A stretch of DNA of 64,000 bases from Dryocosmus kuriphilus (taxonomy: Eukaryota > Arthropoda > Insecta > Hymenoptera > Cynipidae), in assembly GCA_038277395.1 (NCBI GenBank), contig CM076196.1:86183786-86247785 (forward strand), in the 5' to 3' direction. Positions 21,821-36,766 of this stretch are shown piece by piece; positions within the stretch are counted from its first letter, which is position 1; each line of letters begins with the position of its first letter. A program made the translations under genes and the position numbers. The notes beneath the pieces are model-generated. The model ran no database searches, was not told the origin of the DNA, and saw nothing but the letters and a program-made list of their open reading frames with translations.

Positions 21821-24800
21821 GAGGACCCCAGTAACAACCTGGCACAAGATCTTTCCTCTCCCTACGTAATCTACGTTGTTAAAACAGTGTACATATGTAT
21901 AAACCTTGAAATACCTGAGCGAAATAATACTCGTCTTTAAGAAGCGGCTCTATTATATCTAGACGCAGACAGTGAGAGTATGAGAGAATTTGAGCAATAG
22001 TCCTAGTGTGAGAGTTCGAGTGAGAGAGAAACAGTAATTAAAGATAGAAGCACTAATTCGCAATCTGAAGAAAACTCGAGAGAGAAATACTCTCCAAGCT
22101 CTCCCTCTGAACAAGAACAGAATACACTTTTACAAATTAAATTTGATATCTCTTTAATCAGAAAGGTTGGATCCCTTTCTCCTAGAATCAGATGTTACAA
22201 CTCGATAAATTCTAAATGAAATTTGAACTTGATGATTTATATTCCACAAATTCTTGAACTCTAATATTACACTAATTAATCTTATATCAAAATTGTAAAT
22301 TTCTGTAGACTAGGTTTGAAAATTGCTGAGGGCTACAAATCCAGGATATGGACTTTCCTTAGGGAAGTGTTAAAGTTTTTCTACTGTACAATATAGTTAG
22401 CTGATGTTATACATTCTATTTCGCTGTTTTCATTACGAGTCATCAGTAATGAACAATTCAAAGTCTACCGAGATTTTCAATAGACTATTTAATTACAAAT
22501 TTTGATAAATCGGTTTATATACTCTTAATCAGTTTTCTTCTTGATGCGAAGTGGCTGCAGTCATCGCTACTTTCCATGCAGCTTCGGCCTTTATCTCTTA
22601 ATAACTTATATGTCTGAGTTTCCGAAGATTCAGACAAATTCCGGCAATCGGAATTTACGTCTTGTTACCTGTACCTCGCTCCTATTATACATCAGGAATG
22701 TAAGAAGATAACGCATGCAACTGCCAGTTGTCAGAAAGCTCGTCCGTAGAGTTTGAGATCGAAACGAATATACATCAAGTTTAGTCTTTCAGTATTGTTA
22801 GATGAGCTGAAGGTTCAGTGATCATATTATAGCCATCAAATTCGGATTCATATCTTTTTTGCCATTGTCATTCGAACCGGATTGGCGATACATAAAAGAT
22901 AAAGGATAGATTTGAGAATTCGTTTCACGAAATGTGTCGTGTATCCCTTTCGAACGTGCTTCAGTTCCAAGCTCAGAAATTATTACGCGATATGATTCGT
23001 TTATCAAAAGCTTGATACTGTCTGACTGTTCCAGGTTAAGAAAGAAATAAGCAAAGGGATATCGACAATTAGAAGCGATGATCCTTCATCTGTGAAGTAT
23101 TGAAGACGTATTGTGCAAAAATATAAAAAGTAAAAAAAAAATAAACCAAATGCAAGAAAATGGGGAAAACTCAGGGAACACAGTATTCAAAAGCAGAAGT
23201 TAATTTGAATAGTTTTAGAACTAGAGTGCATGTATATTTAAAGATTATTACATTTAAAAGTATATAGCTGTGTACTTTAAAATTTTTGTGCTTACGAAGT
23301 ATGCGATCTTCAAAATCGATGATGATTTCAAAATGTATATATTTTCATTTATTGTAATAATTTCAGGACTTTCAACTTTTCAATTCACTTTTGGACACTT
23401 TCATTTTTTTATTATATATGAATTCGAATCGCTGTCAGGCTTGAGAGCTGTGAAATGTAAATTTTTTAAATTTAAAATACCATACATAACTGGAGAACTT
23501 TAAATTTGGATTGCTCAAAGTTTAAAATTCGATCCTGTAAAACTTAAACGATTTAATTTTCGGGGTTATACAAATAAATGTCAATATTTTCAAATCAGAT
23601 CAATTTAAAATGCGAAAGGTTCATAATTATAACGCTTTTAACTTTAAGATAATTTCTAACTGTAATTTCTGAAAAATTAGAAAGCATGAACTTAAGGGCT
23701 TTAAGAATCAAATGCTTTCAATTTTGAGTTCACATAATTCCTACGGATCCAATCTATGAGGATTTTTTAGAATGTAAACATTGAATATATGCGCCCTTTC
23801 TAAACTATAATTCTTTAAAAATTAAAGCGCTTTAAAATCTAAAATTTATTATTTTATATTTTTAACAAATTTCAAAGCATTTCGTTTCTAATATTATAAA
23901 TTGGGAAATTATGAATTTTACATATTCTTAAATATAAACTCTTCAGAATTTTAAAGTTGACAAATCGGATGCTTTCAATTATGAATTTTCTCGAATTTGA
24001 ACATCTTCAAATCTTAAAACTCTTATATATGGAATATTTCAAATTGTGACGCTTTTCACTTCTTATTCTTTTAAATTCCATCGCTTTTAAAATCGAATAA
24101 TGTGATACTTGAAGGCTTAAAAATGTGAGCGTTTTACAATTTCGGATTCTATCAGTTTAGAAGTTTGTCAGAAATATTTTCCTTGTTGGAAAAAAGCCTT
24201 TCAAAATTCGAAAACTAATCAAAATCTTTCAAATTTTTACTTATTTATTTCGATCTATTTTAATCAGTAAGATCATTTTGAAAAGTGGTTTGGACAACTA
24301 CATTAGTGATAAAGAAAATACATGTATAAATATACAAAATAATTTTTTTTATTTAGGAAATCCATTTAAATTCTTTAAAAATTGATAAGGATCTACACAT
24401 AATCTAATTTGAATATAAGAACTATTTTTCACTTCACCTCATTTATTTATTGCCAACACTAGTTTCAGTTCGGAGAAAACAAATTTTTGTCCAACCAAAG
24501 TATGCAGCACGTTTGGTTTAAATTTGATTAAAAAATAATGTTAGCGTCCTACCTACTAATGAAAATTTTGTAATAAAGAAATATGAAACATCCTTTTCGA
24601 TGATCCAATAAAAATTGAGCATTTATGTAAAGGACCTTCGACCATAAAATAACTTTCAAGTACCTACGTCGAAATAAATAACTTCTAAGGGTGGTTTCTT
24701 CTTTGCGTGGAGCAAAGCGTCAGGCAGAATCAGAGAGCATTCGATCGACCATCGTTCGACGATAAAAGTCATTTTCGCGTAAGATTCGCCGAGGTCGTGA

Positions 24801-25137
24801 AACGCCACTGGGGATTTGAAAATGTTCGAACCTCAGATCACTGTATTTACGAACCAACCGTGCTCGAAGGGTTGGAGAGACTCTAAAAGTAAATGTTATA
24901 TAATCTGGAATCGCTGGCTCGATCAGGTACTTAGTAAAAGTAAGTTTTCGCAATTTTATATAGATGTGAAAGAGGATGAGCCGGTGCAGGAGGTGGTGAA
25001 GTTGGAAAGTTGAGTTCAGTTGGACGTCCAAGGGCAGGTGCGTGCGTCGAGATTTGCGAAGAATATGCATTGCATACCTATAACCTACTAGATAGACACA
25101 CGCGTACATACACATGCATAGTTATAATATATAGATA

Positions 25138-25212
25138 ATATTATATTATATATATATATAATATTATATTATATATATATATATATATATAATAATAATA
25201 TATATATATACA
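25138..25212. repeat. TA-rich microsatellite
   Basis: Alternating TA tracts with ATAATATTATAT interruptions, including self-complementary stretches. Confidence 0.85.
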
Positions 25213-25450
25213 ACAAATATAAAGACATATACATAACTACATATACATATACAAAATAACTTTTTAATCTAAAATCCTAACTATAATTATCATCTACTCT
25301 GAGCAGTCACTTTCTCAGCGCGATTCCCTCAATCCTTTCGATGTCACGCTATGACACTTTAAATAAAAGCCGTTACTGTTAGATAATGATAAGTTATCAT
25401 AATTGTTGTTACATGTACACAGTGAGAAAAAGGTGAGATTTTTATGCTGG

Positions 25451-25461
25451 TAGAGAGAGAA

Positions 25462-25510
<49 letters not shown>
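25451..25510. repeat. (GA)n microsatellite
   Basis: About 25 GA dinucleotides with a few A interruptions. The reverse strand appears as an open Ser/Leu frame, which is not a gene. Confidence 0.9.
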
Positions 25511-28500
25511 AGATAAGTTTCGCACTGTATAAAATGTTTAAAAACATGTTTTAAATATTATTACAAAGATTATTATACGACATAGTTATAACGTGATATC
25601 GACTATATTAGGCGAAGAGTAAAGACAAATGTTATTATGTATAATTACATACATACATGGAGAAAATATGAATATATATTATACATATTATTCATATATG
25701 AAGTATATATGAATACGAGTTCGAGTTCTTCATATTATGTACTCGGTAGTCAAACGCCTAACAGCGGCCTAGCTTTTTAATAAACACCGCAGAAGCAAAA
25801 AATCAACTTACATAGCAGAAAGACCATAAAACACAGTAAAATAATTATAATATACATTATATCAAGGTGAAGGGAAATCATGTTTAACGACACGAGTACT
25901 GAAGTTACGTAGTTCGTTGGAAACGAAATTTAACGAAACTATTCGAGATATTGTCTACATCGTTCCATTTTTGTATAACTGCGACTCTGCTTAAGCGATA
26001 GTTTATTATATAAATCTCCAGATTGCTCTATAATTAATATCCCAATTCAATTTTTAAAGAGGTCGCTTTGTTAGGATATCTTTTAATATATTTTTTAGAA
26101 CCATGGTTTCTTCAAAATATGTCTGCCCTTTCGGAACCAACGACATCTCTTACACTTTAGTGATTCTTTAATTGTTTATTGTTTCATATATGAATTTATT
26201 ATAGGTCATTTTGTCATAATTACGATATTCGTAATTATTATCTATAATGTAGCCATACATTCTTTAATCGATATAGACTTATATTTTTATTGATGACGCT
26301 ATCGTAATTATTCAAATTAACTTATAAGATGGGTGATTTTTGGTGACATATTCTCGATTTTGGGCGGTGCAACTTTTTTACGTAAAGGAAAAATTTAGCA
26401 AAGTTTTGAATCAGGGTTGCAATAATTATGTTTTTAAAAAAACGCTTTAAAATGTCAGCTTTATTTTCCGTGATTCGTTGATGTTAGTAACAAATGGAAT
26501 TGTCCTCTTGCGTTTTATTTATCCATTTAAAGGATTCATATCAATGCATAGAACCTTTTTTCAGAAAGTACTTAGTCTCCACTTGTAAACAGCGTCGAAA
26601 TAAGAAACGAAACTTTGCTACTGCGACTCTGAAGTCGCTTTTGCACAACGCCTTTTTAGAAACTTTGATCCTACAATTTTTCGAACCTTATCACAGCAGA
26701 CAAAGCCTGCCTTCAGAAAGAGAAAAGCGAGGGAAGAATTGAGTCGTACAAGAAATGATTTTTTTCTGGAACAAGTTGCGAAAAGAAAGAGTCGCTAGGG
26801 AGGAAATAAGTGAAAGTGTTACTACTACGTGACTGATGTGGTGTCTAATCTCAGTTTTTGCTATCCGTCGGATCTAAAAGAACGCAAACAGATTACTGGA
26901 ATAGCGAGTAGAACGTAAGATATAAACGGTAGTGAAAGATGCACAATACGATCTTCCCGAAGTATCGATCACAATTAACACGTATAATTCGGGACTCGAT
27001 CTAAATAAATAGAATGGAGAAACAAAATCTTGGGCTTCAAATTCTCGAGCTCGCATTTATACTTGATATTGAGACAATTTTAATAAAGCAAAAACCACAG
27101 AATTATCTAAAATTGTGGATCTTTAAATAAATAATAGAAAATAAAATATAGTTATTTATTTTGATTTGTATTCTTCATTTTCCACGATAAATGTTTATAA
27201 AACATATAAACTTTGGTTTAATATAAATTGTGTGTACATGTACTTTTATAATCAAGAATTTGATTACCAATTAGGTTCGAGTGTTAGGCGTTTTGAATCG
27301 GTCTCAAGAAATCCAAGAGTAAATGAAACGAAAATTTGAAACACGGGTACAATCTCCGAGTAATTTGTATTTTATATTTTAGATAAGTATTACAAGAAAG
27401 CGAGAGAGAATTTGTGGTGTTTCAATTGTCGAATTTCGAGATAAGTAGATATAAAAATATACGTCTACATCGTTAGGTTGTTAATATAATATAATATAAT
27501 TAGTGGTCCGAAAAATGTTTTATATATTTCAAAGATTTAACAAAGCAAATATATAAATATATATATATATATAAATATATGATTTTGTTAGTTTACGGTG
27601 CGACGTAGATAAACGAAATTTATAACCAGTTTCCACGCGACAAGACCTTAGATTGTCACTTTTATAGATGTTCAACCACATCTTGCGTTATCATGCGACT
27701 AAAGATATATTGAAAGAAGGAACTTTATTCCTGCAGCTTACTATGTTGTTGAAAAAATAAATACGATCACGAGTGTTATAAATTATAAATTATGAACCAT
27801 AGATTATACATTATACAGGTAAAACAAAGATTCCATTCCAGCTTTTGATTTTCCTAACGATCTAGCCCGTTTATAAAAGGAAAGACATAAATCAAGTTAT
27901 GAGAAAATTGTTCTTGGATATTTCATGCAAGTCTTCCGTTCTGTCGAGCCATGCGTTTCAAAAATCGTTTCCCTTCCTCGAGAGAGACTCATTTCGACAA
28001 TTAGAGTATAAAACAAAACAAAAAATGATCTTGCCGACAGATCGGACATATATCGAGTCCAAAACTCCGGCAACGACGACGAGGCGCAAACGCACATATC
28101 AGGTAGAGAAGAAACGTTTGAAAATATATAAGATTATTAATAGTATTATTAAAGATATAATTAATAAATTTAAGTAGGTAGATGTTAAACGATTCTATAT
28201 GATTATAATTATCGTCGTCGTCGTCGCCGTCACCATCTCAGTTATCAGCACTCTGTTGTGTTCTGCGAGTAAATTGGTCCATTTTGATTCTTAAAAATAT
28301 ATTTTCGATCAATTTTTTCTTGTACAGCAATATAGAATGACAAATTTATTTCAAATATGGTAATTATCATTTTTAGGAAATAAAATCTTGGGGTAAACTT
28401 GGAATCTTCCATGGCATGAGTGTCCGACCAAAAACGTCTTGAACTACTTAACACCTTGAAAGACCAGAACTTAATCATTAATCCTAGTATCTTCCACTAT

Positions 28501-29633
28501 TATCTTACACTTTCTAAAAATAAATATTTTTTTCTCTTTATTTTAGTACTCGGCTTATTGCGTTTTGAATTCTTTCGATACAAAATCGCATACCGGCAAC
28601 GATCACTCGCAGCTATCTCCTGTCTAAACTTAACTTTAGAAATGCACGACACGATGATCGACTGTATATACTGAAGTACGTGAGGAACCCGGTTATATCG
28701 AAAAAAATGTGTACACATGTATGCATTTACAAGTAGATGAAGAAATTGCGTTAGACAGACAGGGATTAAAAATTAGGCAAATAATGTAAATATTAGTAAG
28801 ACATTTTTATGACCTCTTGCATATGGATCCGTATGTATGACGCATGCCATTTCTATTAACAACTGTAATCTACAACCTTCAGACAGTGTCTAGTGTCTAA
28901 TCAAGCTTAATGAAAATTTCATTCCATGAGGCTATACCACCGCTAATAACCAAACACTCTCTCAAATTCCCTACACTTATCTGACTTTTCTTGATTTTAT
29001 TAAGTGACAAAATAAACTCCAGAAAAACACTACATATCCTTGAAAAGTATTTTCAAGATCCATACAAAATAGCAACATAAATTCTAGCAATTTTGAACTA
29101 AATCGAGAAAATTCCAAGGTTTTAAAGAGTAGAGTACCCAAATAATTAAATAAGACGCACAATTAGAAGTGTCATTATGTCGACACAAACAATAAAAATC
29201 ACGAAAGTGATCTTTTCTTAGCGAATCTCTCACTCTGCAATGCGAGGGGGGTTTTCAAAATATGTAGCTCTTGCGAGAAATCTTCTCGATTTAGTTTTGG
29301 ATTCCAAAATTATATCATTCGAAGTTTTTCTTACTCTTCAAGAATAATATTTCTATAATAATAATATTGAATACTATATTACTCACTGCATATTACAGTT
29401 AAATATGTAATAAAAATTAATTAAAACACGAATAATGAATCAAATGATCAATTCTCTAGTGTTTTATATGTGGCATTTATTTCTCAACTGCTCCAACTTT
29501 TTAAGTCGTGTCTTGATAGCTTTCAAATTTTAAGAATTTGTTTGTCTATTCGATAGTACAAAAGGCTTTACCTTCCTAATTGTAAAATGTGAATTGAATT
29601 TTTTGTAAGAGACTTGAAAAGGAGGTTTCACAC

Positions 29634-29753
29634 TAGGACGTATCGAAAAAAAGTTCTTTACTCAGAGTTCTAAATAGCGATGAAAGCCTTCTGTTGGGAG
29701 TCAAAAACACTTCATTAAAGTTTCATAAAAAAATTTTTTTCTGTCCCGCATCG

Positions 29754-29784
<31 letters not shown>

Positions 29785-30415
29785 AAAAATAGTAATAAAA
29801 AATAAGGAAATGTGTCGCTTTTTGTGATTTATATATATATCACAAAAATCGACATATTTCCTTAAATTTTAGGACCAAAATTTTTTTTTAAACATAAATT
29901 ATCAGAAAAAATAGTCCACAGCAAGTAAAATTATACCTGTATAACAATAATATCATTAATAGTAGATTGCGTAACTATAGGGGTGGGGGAGCAGACAGCG
30001 CGCGTGAGTGAGAGGGATAGGGGAAGGGGGGGGGGGTGTTGTGAAAAGCAGCGTGAAACAAGATAGATAATTTTAATTTAAGTTTAATTTTAATTGTTAT
30101 GAACTATTTTTTCATAATTTATAATTATAATTAATATTATAATTGAATGATCAAGAGATTATGGAAGTAAATAATTTAAAAAAAATATAAAAAAAAACTC
30201 CTCGCTGTTGCTGCCTGTATGAATTATTATTATTAATAATTAATATAATGATAATTTATACTTCAAAATAAAAATTTTTGTTTTTAAAATTGAAAGAGAT
30301 GTGTCGCTTTTTATGATTTTTAGCTATATTTTAAGTAAGTGTGTTTGACTCCCACATGAAAGTTTTCATCGCTATTAGAACTCTGAGTAAAGAACTTTTT
30401 TTTCGGTGTGGCCTA
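29634..30415. mobile_element. hAT-like non-autonomous element (MITE), 782 bp
   Basis: The ends TAGGACGTATCGAAAAAAAG and, reverse complemented, TAGGCCACACCGAAAAAAAA continue into a shared GTTCTTTACTCAGAGTTCTA and AGCGATGAAA, giving an inverted repeat of about 75 bp. TTTCACAC at 29626-29633 and 30416-30423 is an 8-bp direct repeat, the duplication size expected for hAT. The interior has TA repeats, a poly-G tract (about 30026-30037) and no open frame. Confidence 0.8.
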
Positions 30416-30423
30416 TTTCACAC

Positions 30424-33400
30424 TCTTATAATATTATATTTGTTTCTTATAATATTATATTTCTTTTTTTAAGTCTTAAATTTTTATAAAGAAACAACTA
30501 AGTGAAATGCTTATTTAACTTTTTTTTTACTTTCGATTTTTTTCAGTAAATTTAAAAGAAACCTTTTTTATACAGACATATTCAGTCCAGTAGCTCTGTA
30601 TTTTTATAAAAAAATAAGTGATGAAAACGGTTTTTTAGGTGTAGCAGTGTTTGGTCACTTCATTCTAATAATTTATAGGCAGAAATAATTTTTAATTTGG
30701 ATCCATAGATGTAGAAGTAATTTGTTCTTCTGTAAAAAATACTATCTATTATTAACTTTAGCTGTTTGTAATAAAATTCTATGATTTTCATGGAATGGAC
30801 CAAAAATTTGTTGGTACTGATATCTAGTAATTATATTTCGATCCCTAAACAGGTGATACATTTTTTTAAAAAACCTAATTAAGAAATACACTATTCGGCT
30901 ATTTTTTGATATACAAACTTCATTCAATCAACAATCATAGAATCCACCAATTTTCAGCAGTATATCGTTGCTGGCAAACGAACGACAAGTCTTAAATTGG
31001 TTATAAAGTTCTTGTTAAATATAATGTTGGTTGATCGTTAGAGAAGTGTCGTAAAAAGATTACGTTTGATTATGTTCAAAGAATGAAGAAAAAAGAAAGT
31101 AACAAATAATGAAATAGTTCAGTTTGGAAAGGGATGGTAACAGAAGTCTGTAAATACATGAGTAAACCATTATCGAATAGTCAAATTCTAATGTTTGAAG
31201 GCATTGAAAATAATTTAATTAAAAAGTTAGGACATATGAGAAGCAATGCCTCAATATGCAATTTGTGAGAAAATTGAAAATGTAACAAAGAAGGAATGTG
31301 TTTGATATTGTTGGTGGTATAAATTTAAATTTAGTCTTGATCAGGAAACAGTGCGAAGTATCATTTAAAAATTAAAATCCGTTATCCAAGCGCGAATTAC
31401 GCATATAAGAATACTCCAAGGTACTAAACTCGCTCTTTGTCAAGCGTTACGGTAGCTAGTGTGACTACTCTAGACTTGCCGCGTTCTCTGGTAAGAAATT
31501 TTAACCGATTCCATGCCACTTTGTAAATTACTGTAACTGATACACTATATCGCTTTCATCTTATTCTCAAACAATCTCTACTTAATGCTCTTGTACTAAT
31601 ATTACGTCCTAAGTAGCAATCAATACTACAAAATATACTGCTTATCCAAGAAGGAAATCTGACTAAAAATTCAGTTTTTAAATAAATCTTTCTCATATTT
31701 CAATCATGCATAATAATTGCTCTTTAGTTAGATCATTCAAAAGCTGCTGAAGATCTGAGATCAAGAATTTGTTATGATATTAAAAATGGAGACTTGTGAA
31801 TGACTCGTTCTTTAGAGATCCCACATGATAGTTTAAACTGGGATTGCTACTTGGGGCCATCAGTTCCGTAAATCGATATTCAAAGTTACAAAAGCGTAAA
31901 CGCAAGATAAAATGCCGATAAACCGTGTTCGAAGCTTATGTCGTGACACATATTTGACAGAAAAATGTCTCCACGCTCGTTAAATCCATTCTTCATTCTA
32001 ATTAGATGTGAGATGTATATTTTAGAAGTCGAATAAATCACGTGGCTTTCGGTTTGTGTCTTGCTGTGCACAGTATTCTTACGACGATTATTACCACTGA
32101 TTACTGTTACGTGGTCCTTCCAACTCAGAGCTTCGGGAGAACCTCAAATTCCTGCATATCTAAAATACTCTTATATACTGCATTATAGAATTGTTAAATA
32201 ACGTTTAGTGATTATCCATTGGTCGATGAAATTAGGGCGAAAGGACTCATATTCAGAAAAAAATGTTCAAATTCATGTTTTATATTAGTGAACGTGTAAC
32301 TGTAAAATGTACATCAAAACCCTGGTGATCGACTCATCGTCACCTCGAAAATATTTCTCAAAGGGTGATTCGTTAATTTGAGATGCGCTGATCTTATATT
32401 ATTATAACACTTCACAGCTGTCTGAAAAAATGTTGTTTATTCCGGCTCTTACTCACAAAAACCTCTTGTCACTTCAAGAAAATGTTTCAGTAGTGTCAAA
32501 GGTTTTCTTAAATGGAAGAACGTTAACGATACATAGTGCGAAGTTTATTCCTAGGAGGCGTGGATAAATCTTCGTTCTGCTGCGTCCTTGAGAATATTGA
32601 TTCTGGTTATTGTTAAAGAACTCATGATTATTATATTATGCTATATAAATTATAAATATGTACAGTCTTCTTTGCCCAGTTAAGCACTTCGAGATAGTGG
32701 CTGTTTTTATAAAGTAGTAACTGCCTCGTAGAAGCGCTATTTAATTTTAACGTTTCACTGGCATAAACGCATTCACATTTCCACGATAAACCTAAGATTG
32801 TCATGTTACTCGTCGCATCAACGTTGAATCAAGTGTAATTAGTTGGATGTTGTACAAAGTAAGACGCCTCGCGCTTTCCTTGATCTGAAATCGCGAAGGG
32901 TCTGCGTTTTATATGCCGCGTTATTATATCAATACAGATTTAATAATTTTCCAGAAGTAAAATTGAGGCTACAGAAGCATCATAATCGTAATCAGTAACT
33001 TTATAGATAGTAATTATAGCCGTGATAGAATCCATTGAATCACTTGCAGAGAAATGGGGTAAATCAATTTTTTCATAAAAAATCAACTTTTCTGTTCGTG
33101 CAGCACTTTGCTTAAAATTAATTCAATTGAGAAATTCAATCTTCAGAAAGTATAATTAGAATCTTTGTACTTTTCTTGAAATTATTATTTTTATCCCCTT
33201 CCTCTGGAGGAATTCAAATCGTTTTTTAATACTGAAAGGAGAATTATTTACAGCTCAGTAATATGTCCTTTTTCAGGTAGGAAATGAAAGTGTTGAAGGG
33301 AAAAAGGATATATTTTATTTCAATTTTTATTTAAGTCTGTTTAAAAATTCTTGTTGAACGAGATTCCACGATGAAGCGGACGAAAGAAGTAATATGAGCG

Positions 33401-35322
33401 TCGCGCGATGGGTATATAAGTTATTTAAAAAACAACTGTACGCATTGTTCCGTACCAAGTACGGCTATAGAGCTATCGAATGATAATTTATCATTTAGAG
33501 ATAAAATTAATAGAATAAATATATATACATAATTATAAAGGAGCACGAACGAAGAAGGCCTGCATCGACCATGATTCCTCCCCGTCCAGTTTCCCCCATC
33601 ACTCCTAAAACCACCGCCCATCCAACAACATTGTAATCTACTGTAGATTGTTGTAGATAAACTATACGGTTTAACCGTACATTGTTACTTTTTGTCGACA
33701 ATATAAAATACACAGATAAATAAGTATTTACCTCGAGTTGCTGCTTAATCCTCAACCATGTTTCGATACGACCTTCCTTTCGTTTAAGAAAATTTCTTTA
33801 GTTATTTTTAGCGAATGTTTAAGAAAATAAACTACATTAATTTTCGAATTCTTATAAGAGAACTTGATCAAATAAAAATGTGTTTTATCAAGGATTTTTT
33901 ATCATTGATAATGTTTTATGCCAATAAAATTATTCAAGGTGCTTTTCACTCGAGGTTCATAATACTGAATGATTTTTAAGTACCTTAAAAATTATGATAA
34001 AAGTGACAAATCCTTTTTGAAAAATTCTGATGTTTTTTTATTATTATTTCTATAAATTTTTACTATTCCCGAGTTTTTTTTTTGTAAACAGACGAGAAAA
34101 AGCTCTCGTAACATTATCTAACAGAATTAAAATCTTGCCCTTTACAAATATTTCTTTATAGCGTCAATCAAAAAAATTGATCTTAAAATTCGAATTTTTA
34201 AAAAAGTGCTCGACACATTTCCCTTTATAAAACGCATGCTTTTTATTTTCCATGCAAAATTCTTTTATACAATTTGTTGACTTGGTTTTTAATGGAGAGA
34301 AAGCTAAGAATGTATTCTGAAAAGAAAAGTTAAGAGCAAAAGCTTTTCGATTGAAACTAGCTAAATTCTCTAAAATTTACAAGCCATTATGATTACATAC
34401 TGAAAATTTGGCACCGAAAACATATTATGTGAATTATTGTTCTTCGAGAAACTACATAAGGGTTTCATCTACCAGAATATTGTTTTATAAATAAGTTATT
34501 TGATTATTTAATTTGTATTAACTCTTAGTGAAAAAATTATTTGCTATTTTTAATATTATTGACAACAATTATATCACTATATTCTTTCTTTTATAACTCT
34601 AAAGTTTATTATTATCATTTATTTTTATTTATTCATATGCGTTAAATATATATATTTGTTTAAACGTCAGAAAAATGTATTTAATCGTTTTGAAAAAAAA
34701 TGTGAAAAGTAGATATTTATTCTAAATTACCCAAACATTTTGTCCACAGAAATATTCTTTTCAGAACGATAAAACATACTTTTTTCGTTTCTTCCTCTGG
34801 ATTAAAAATAATTAATGATTAAACCTCAATGCATTTATCTATTACCTTATAATTTATAATAGTAATTTCCAAACATTATTATATACAGTATACACACGTA
34901 TTTTGATTCCACGCTTTACTATTACTTACGTTTTGTGGAAGTATAATGAAATAAGTAAACATATTGGTATTAAAATAGAGCTCTTTGTAGAATTTATAAA
35001 TCGCAACAATTTTTTAGTTTTCTTTATTCTTATCGTAAGTAGTCTAGTTATCGAGAAAAAGTGATATCTTCATTTTTCAGAGAAGATATGAATTAAAATT
35101 AATGTCCTTAGTTTTTGTAAAATTTTCGATGATAAAATTAAATTAAAAAAATGTTTAAAGATTTACAGCATGAAAATTATAATTCTTTACATTTCTACAA
35201 TTTTTGTTTAAACGCTCAAAAGAGAATATATTATAGATATTTTTTCTTATACAAAAGCAATTATATTGTTAGTTTTATTGAAACAGTATTTATAAAACTA
35301 CAATTTACTTCTATAGTTATAT
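30424..35322. other. AT-rich intergenic stretch
   Basis: About 4.9 kb without a gene, RNA or repeat that I can support. Open frames are short and lack recognisable motifs. A somewhat GC-richer patch at about 31390-31500 and another at about 33540-33640 were inspected and yielded nothing. Confidence 0.4.
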
Positions 35323-36766
35323 GTGGACGTCCATATGAAGAGGGCCCTTATGGTCGGTTCTAGTTAGGAAGTAATCGCGTTTTTCTAAGTCAGGGTCCAA
35401 ACTATTATTTTCGAGTTCGAGTAGGTGATGATACTAGGATCTGTGCTGAATCTATTGATACTATACTTATGTCTCGGAAGCAACCGGAAGTGGTTATATT
35501 TTTTGTTCGAAGAAAAAATATAACACGTACGATTATGATAATCGTTAACTTAAAATGCAATTTTCTCGAAAAGCGGTTTTTAAAAGTTCCAACGAGACCT
35601 TCACTCAAGATTGAGAAAACTCTCGATCTCGTCTCGTTTTGTCTCGAAAAATCAAGACGAGACCGAGACAAGAGTCACATATTGCTCTCGATCACGTTAT
35701 CGAGTCGGAAGCCTTTGAGAATATTGATCTGGTCGAGAGTTCTTGGTGTTTAGCATACTCCAATGCAAATATATGTGAAAATTAAATTTGTGTTAAAATA
35801 AAATTTAATAAGTTATCTTGATAGATAATTCTATGATTATCATCATAAATATTTCTATTATCAGATGAGCAAACTAATGAATGTTCATGGGAAAATTATA
35901 TAATTAAGTACATATTCTTTATTAAATGAAGATTTTATTGCTAAATAATTTCCATTTGAACACGAGGAAATGTTCGATAATATCTGTACAATATCGCTTC
36001 ATTCACCCATTAATAAGAGTAAGAGCCTTCAAAGGTTCCCTTTTTAAAGATACTCTCTTCAAGGTCATGACATGGCTGGCTAAAGAGAAAGGTCTTTCTT
36101 CGACAACTACAAAAGTCTGCTGTCCCTAAACAATATTTAAGGTGTTAAAAAAGTATTCAACTTCATTTACATTCAAATGAATGATATTAAATACTGCAAT
36201 AGTAAACTGACATTTCATCGCAAACGTAAACAAAGCATAAAAAAGTGTGTATTTTCATCTACATTTAAAAACTTGAAATTTGATCTTAAATTTTCTCAAA
36301 CCAATTCGAGAAATTAAATATCTGTCACGAAGCACGAAATTTTTCGTACGAAATATGTACACATGTTTTTATTTCATTTTCTATAAGCATAGTTTTATTT
36401 AATAATTTTTTTTTATTTATTTATTTGAGTAGCTTAGCAGATTTTTCCTCCTGTTGAGCGTGAGTTAGATGACGTCAATTAAACTTAACAATGTTTAACT
36501 ATATATTAAGTTTCCATTGATAAAATCGAGTTTTTCGAAAATCTGGATGCGAGACAAGAGTTTATGACATCGAGGCCGAGAAAAGAGAGTGCCTTTCGAT
36601 ATTTCTCGACACAAATACCGAGAGTTGAGTATAATCTCGTCTTGTCTCGATCTCGTGAAGGTCTATAGTTGCAACTTTAAAAGTGCCCCAAGCGCTCGTT
36701 TTCCAACCTAGAGAGTTCGTTCTGAGCTTAAAATATCGGAAATTTATTCAGATATATGCCCTTATA

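Larger units (their letters stand above)
21821..29625 (+). other. Probable long 3' UTR of the exchanger and intergenic DNA
   Basis: No coding exon is convincingly seen. The first several hundred bases after the stop (purine-rich GTGAGAG repeats near 21975-22060) are likely 3' UTR. The end of the transcript cannot be fixed, as many AATAAA-like signals occur. The stretch also has a GC-richer island at about 24700-25030, TA-rich repeats at about 25138-25212, a (GA)n tract at 25451-25510, AT repeats at about 27550-27580 and a short CGT repeat at 28211-28230. Confidence 0.5.

Noticed and set aside
24720..25115. 131-codon open frame on the minus strand
   Set aside because: No domain recognised; kept only as a compositional island in the findings.
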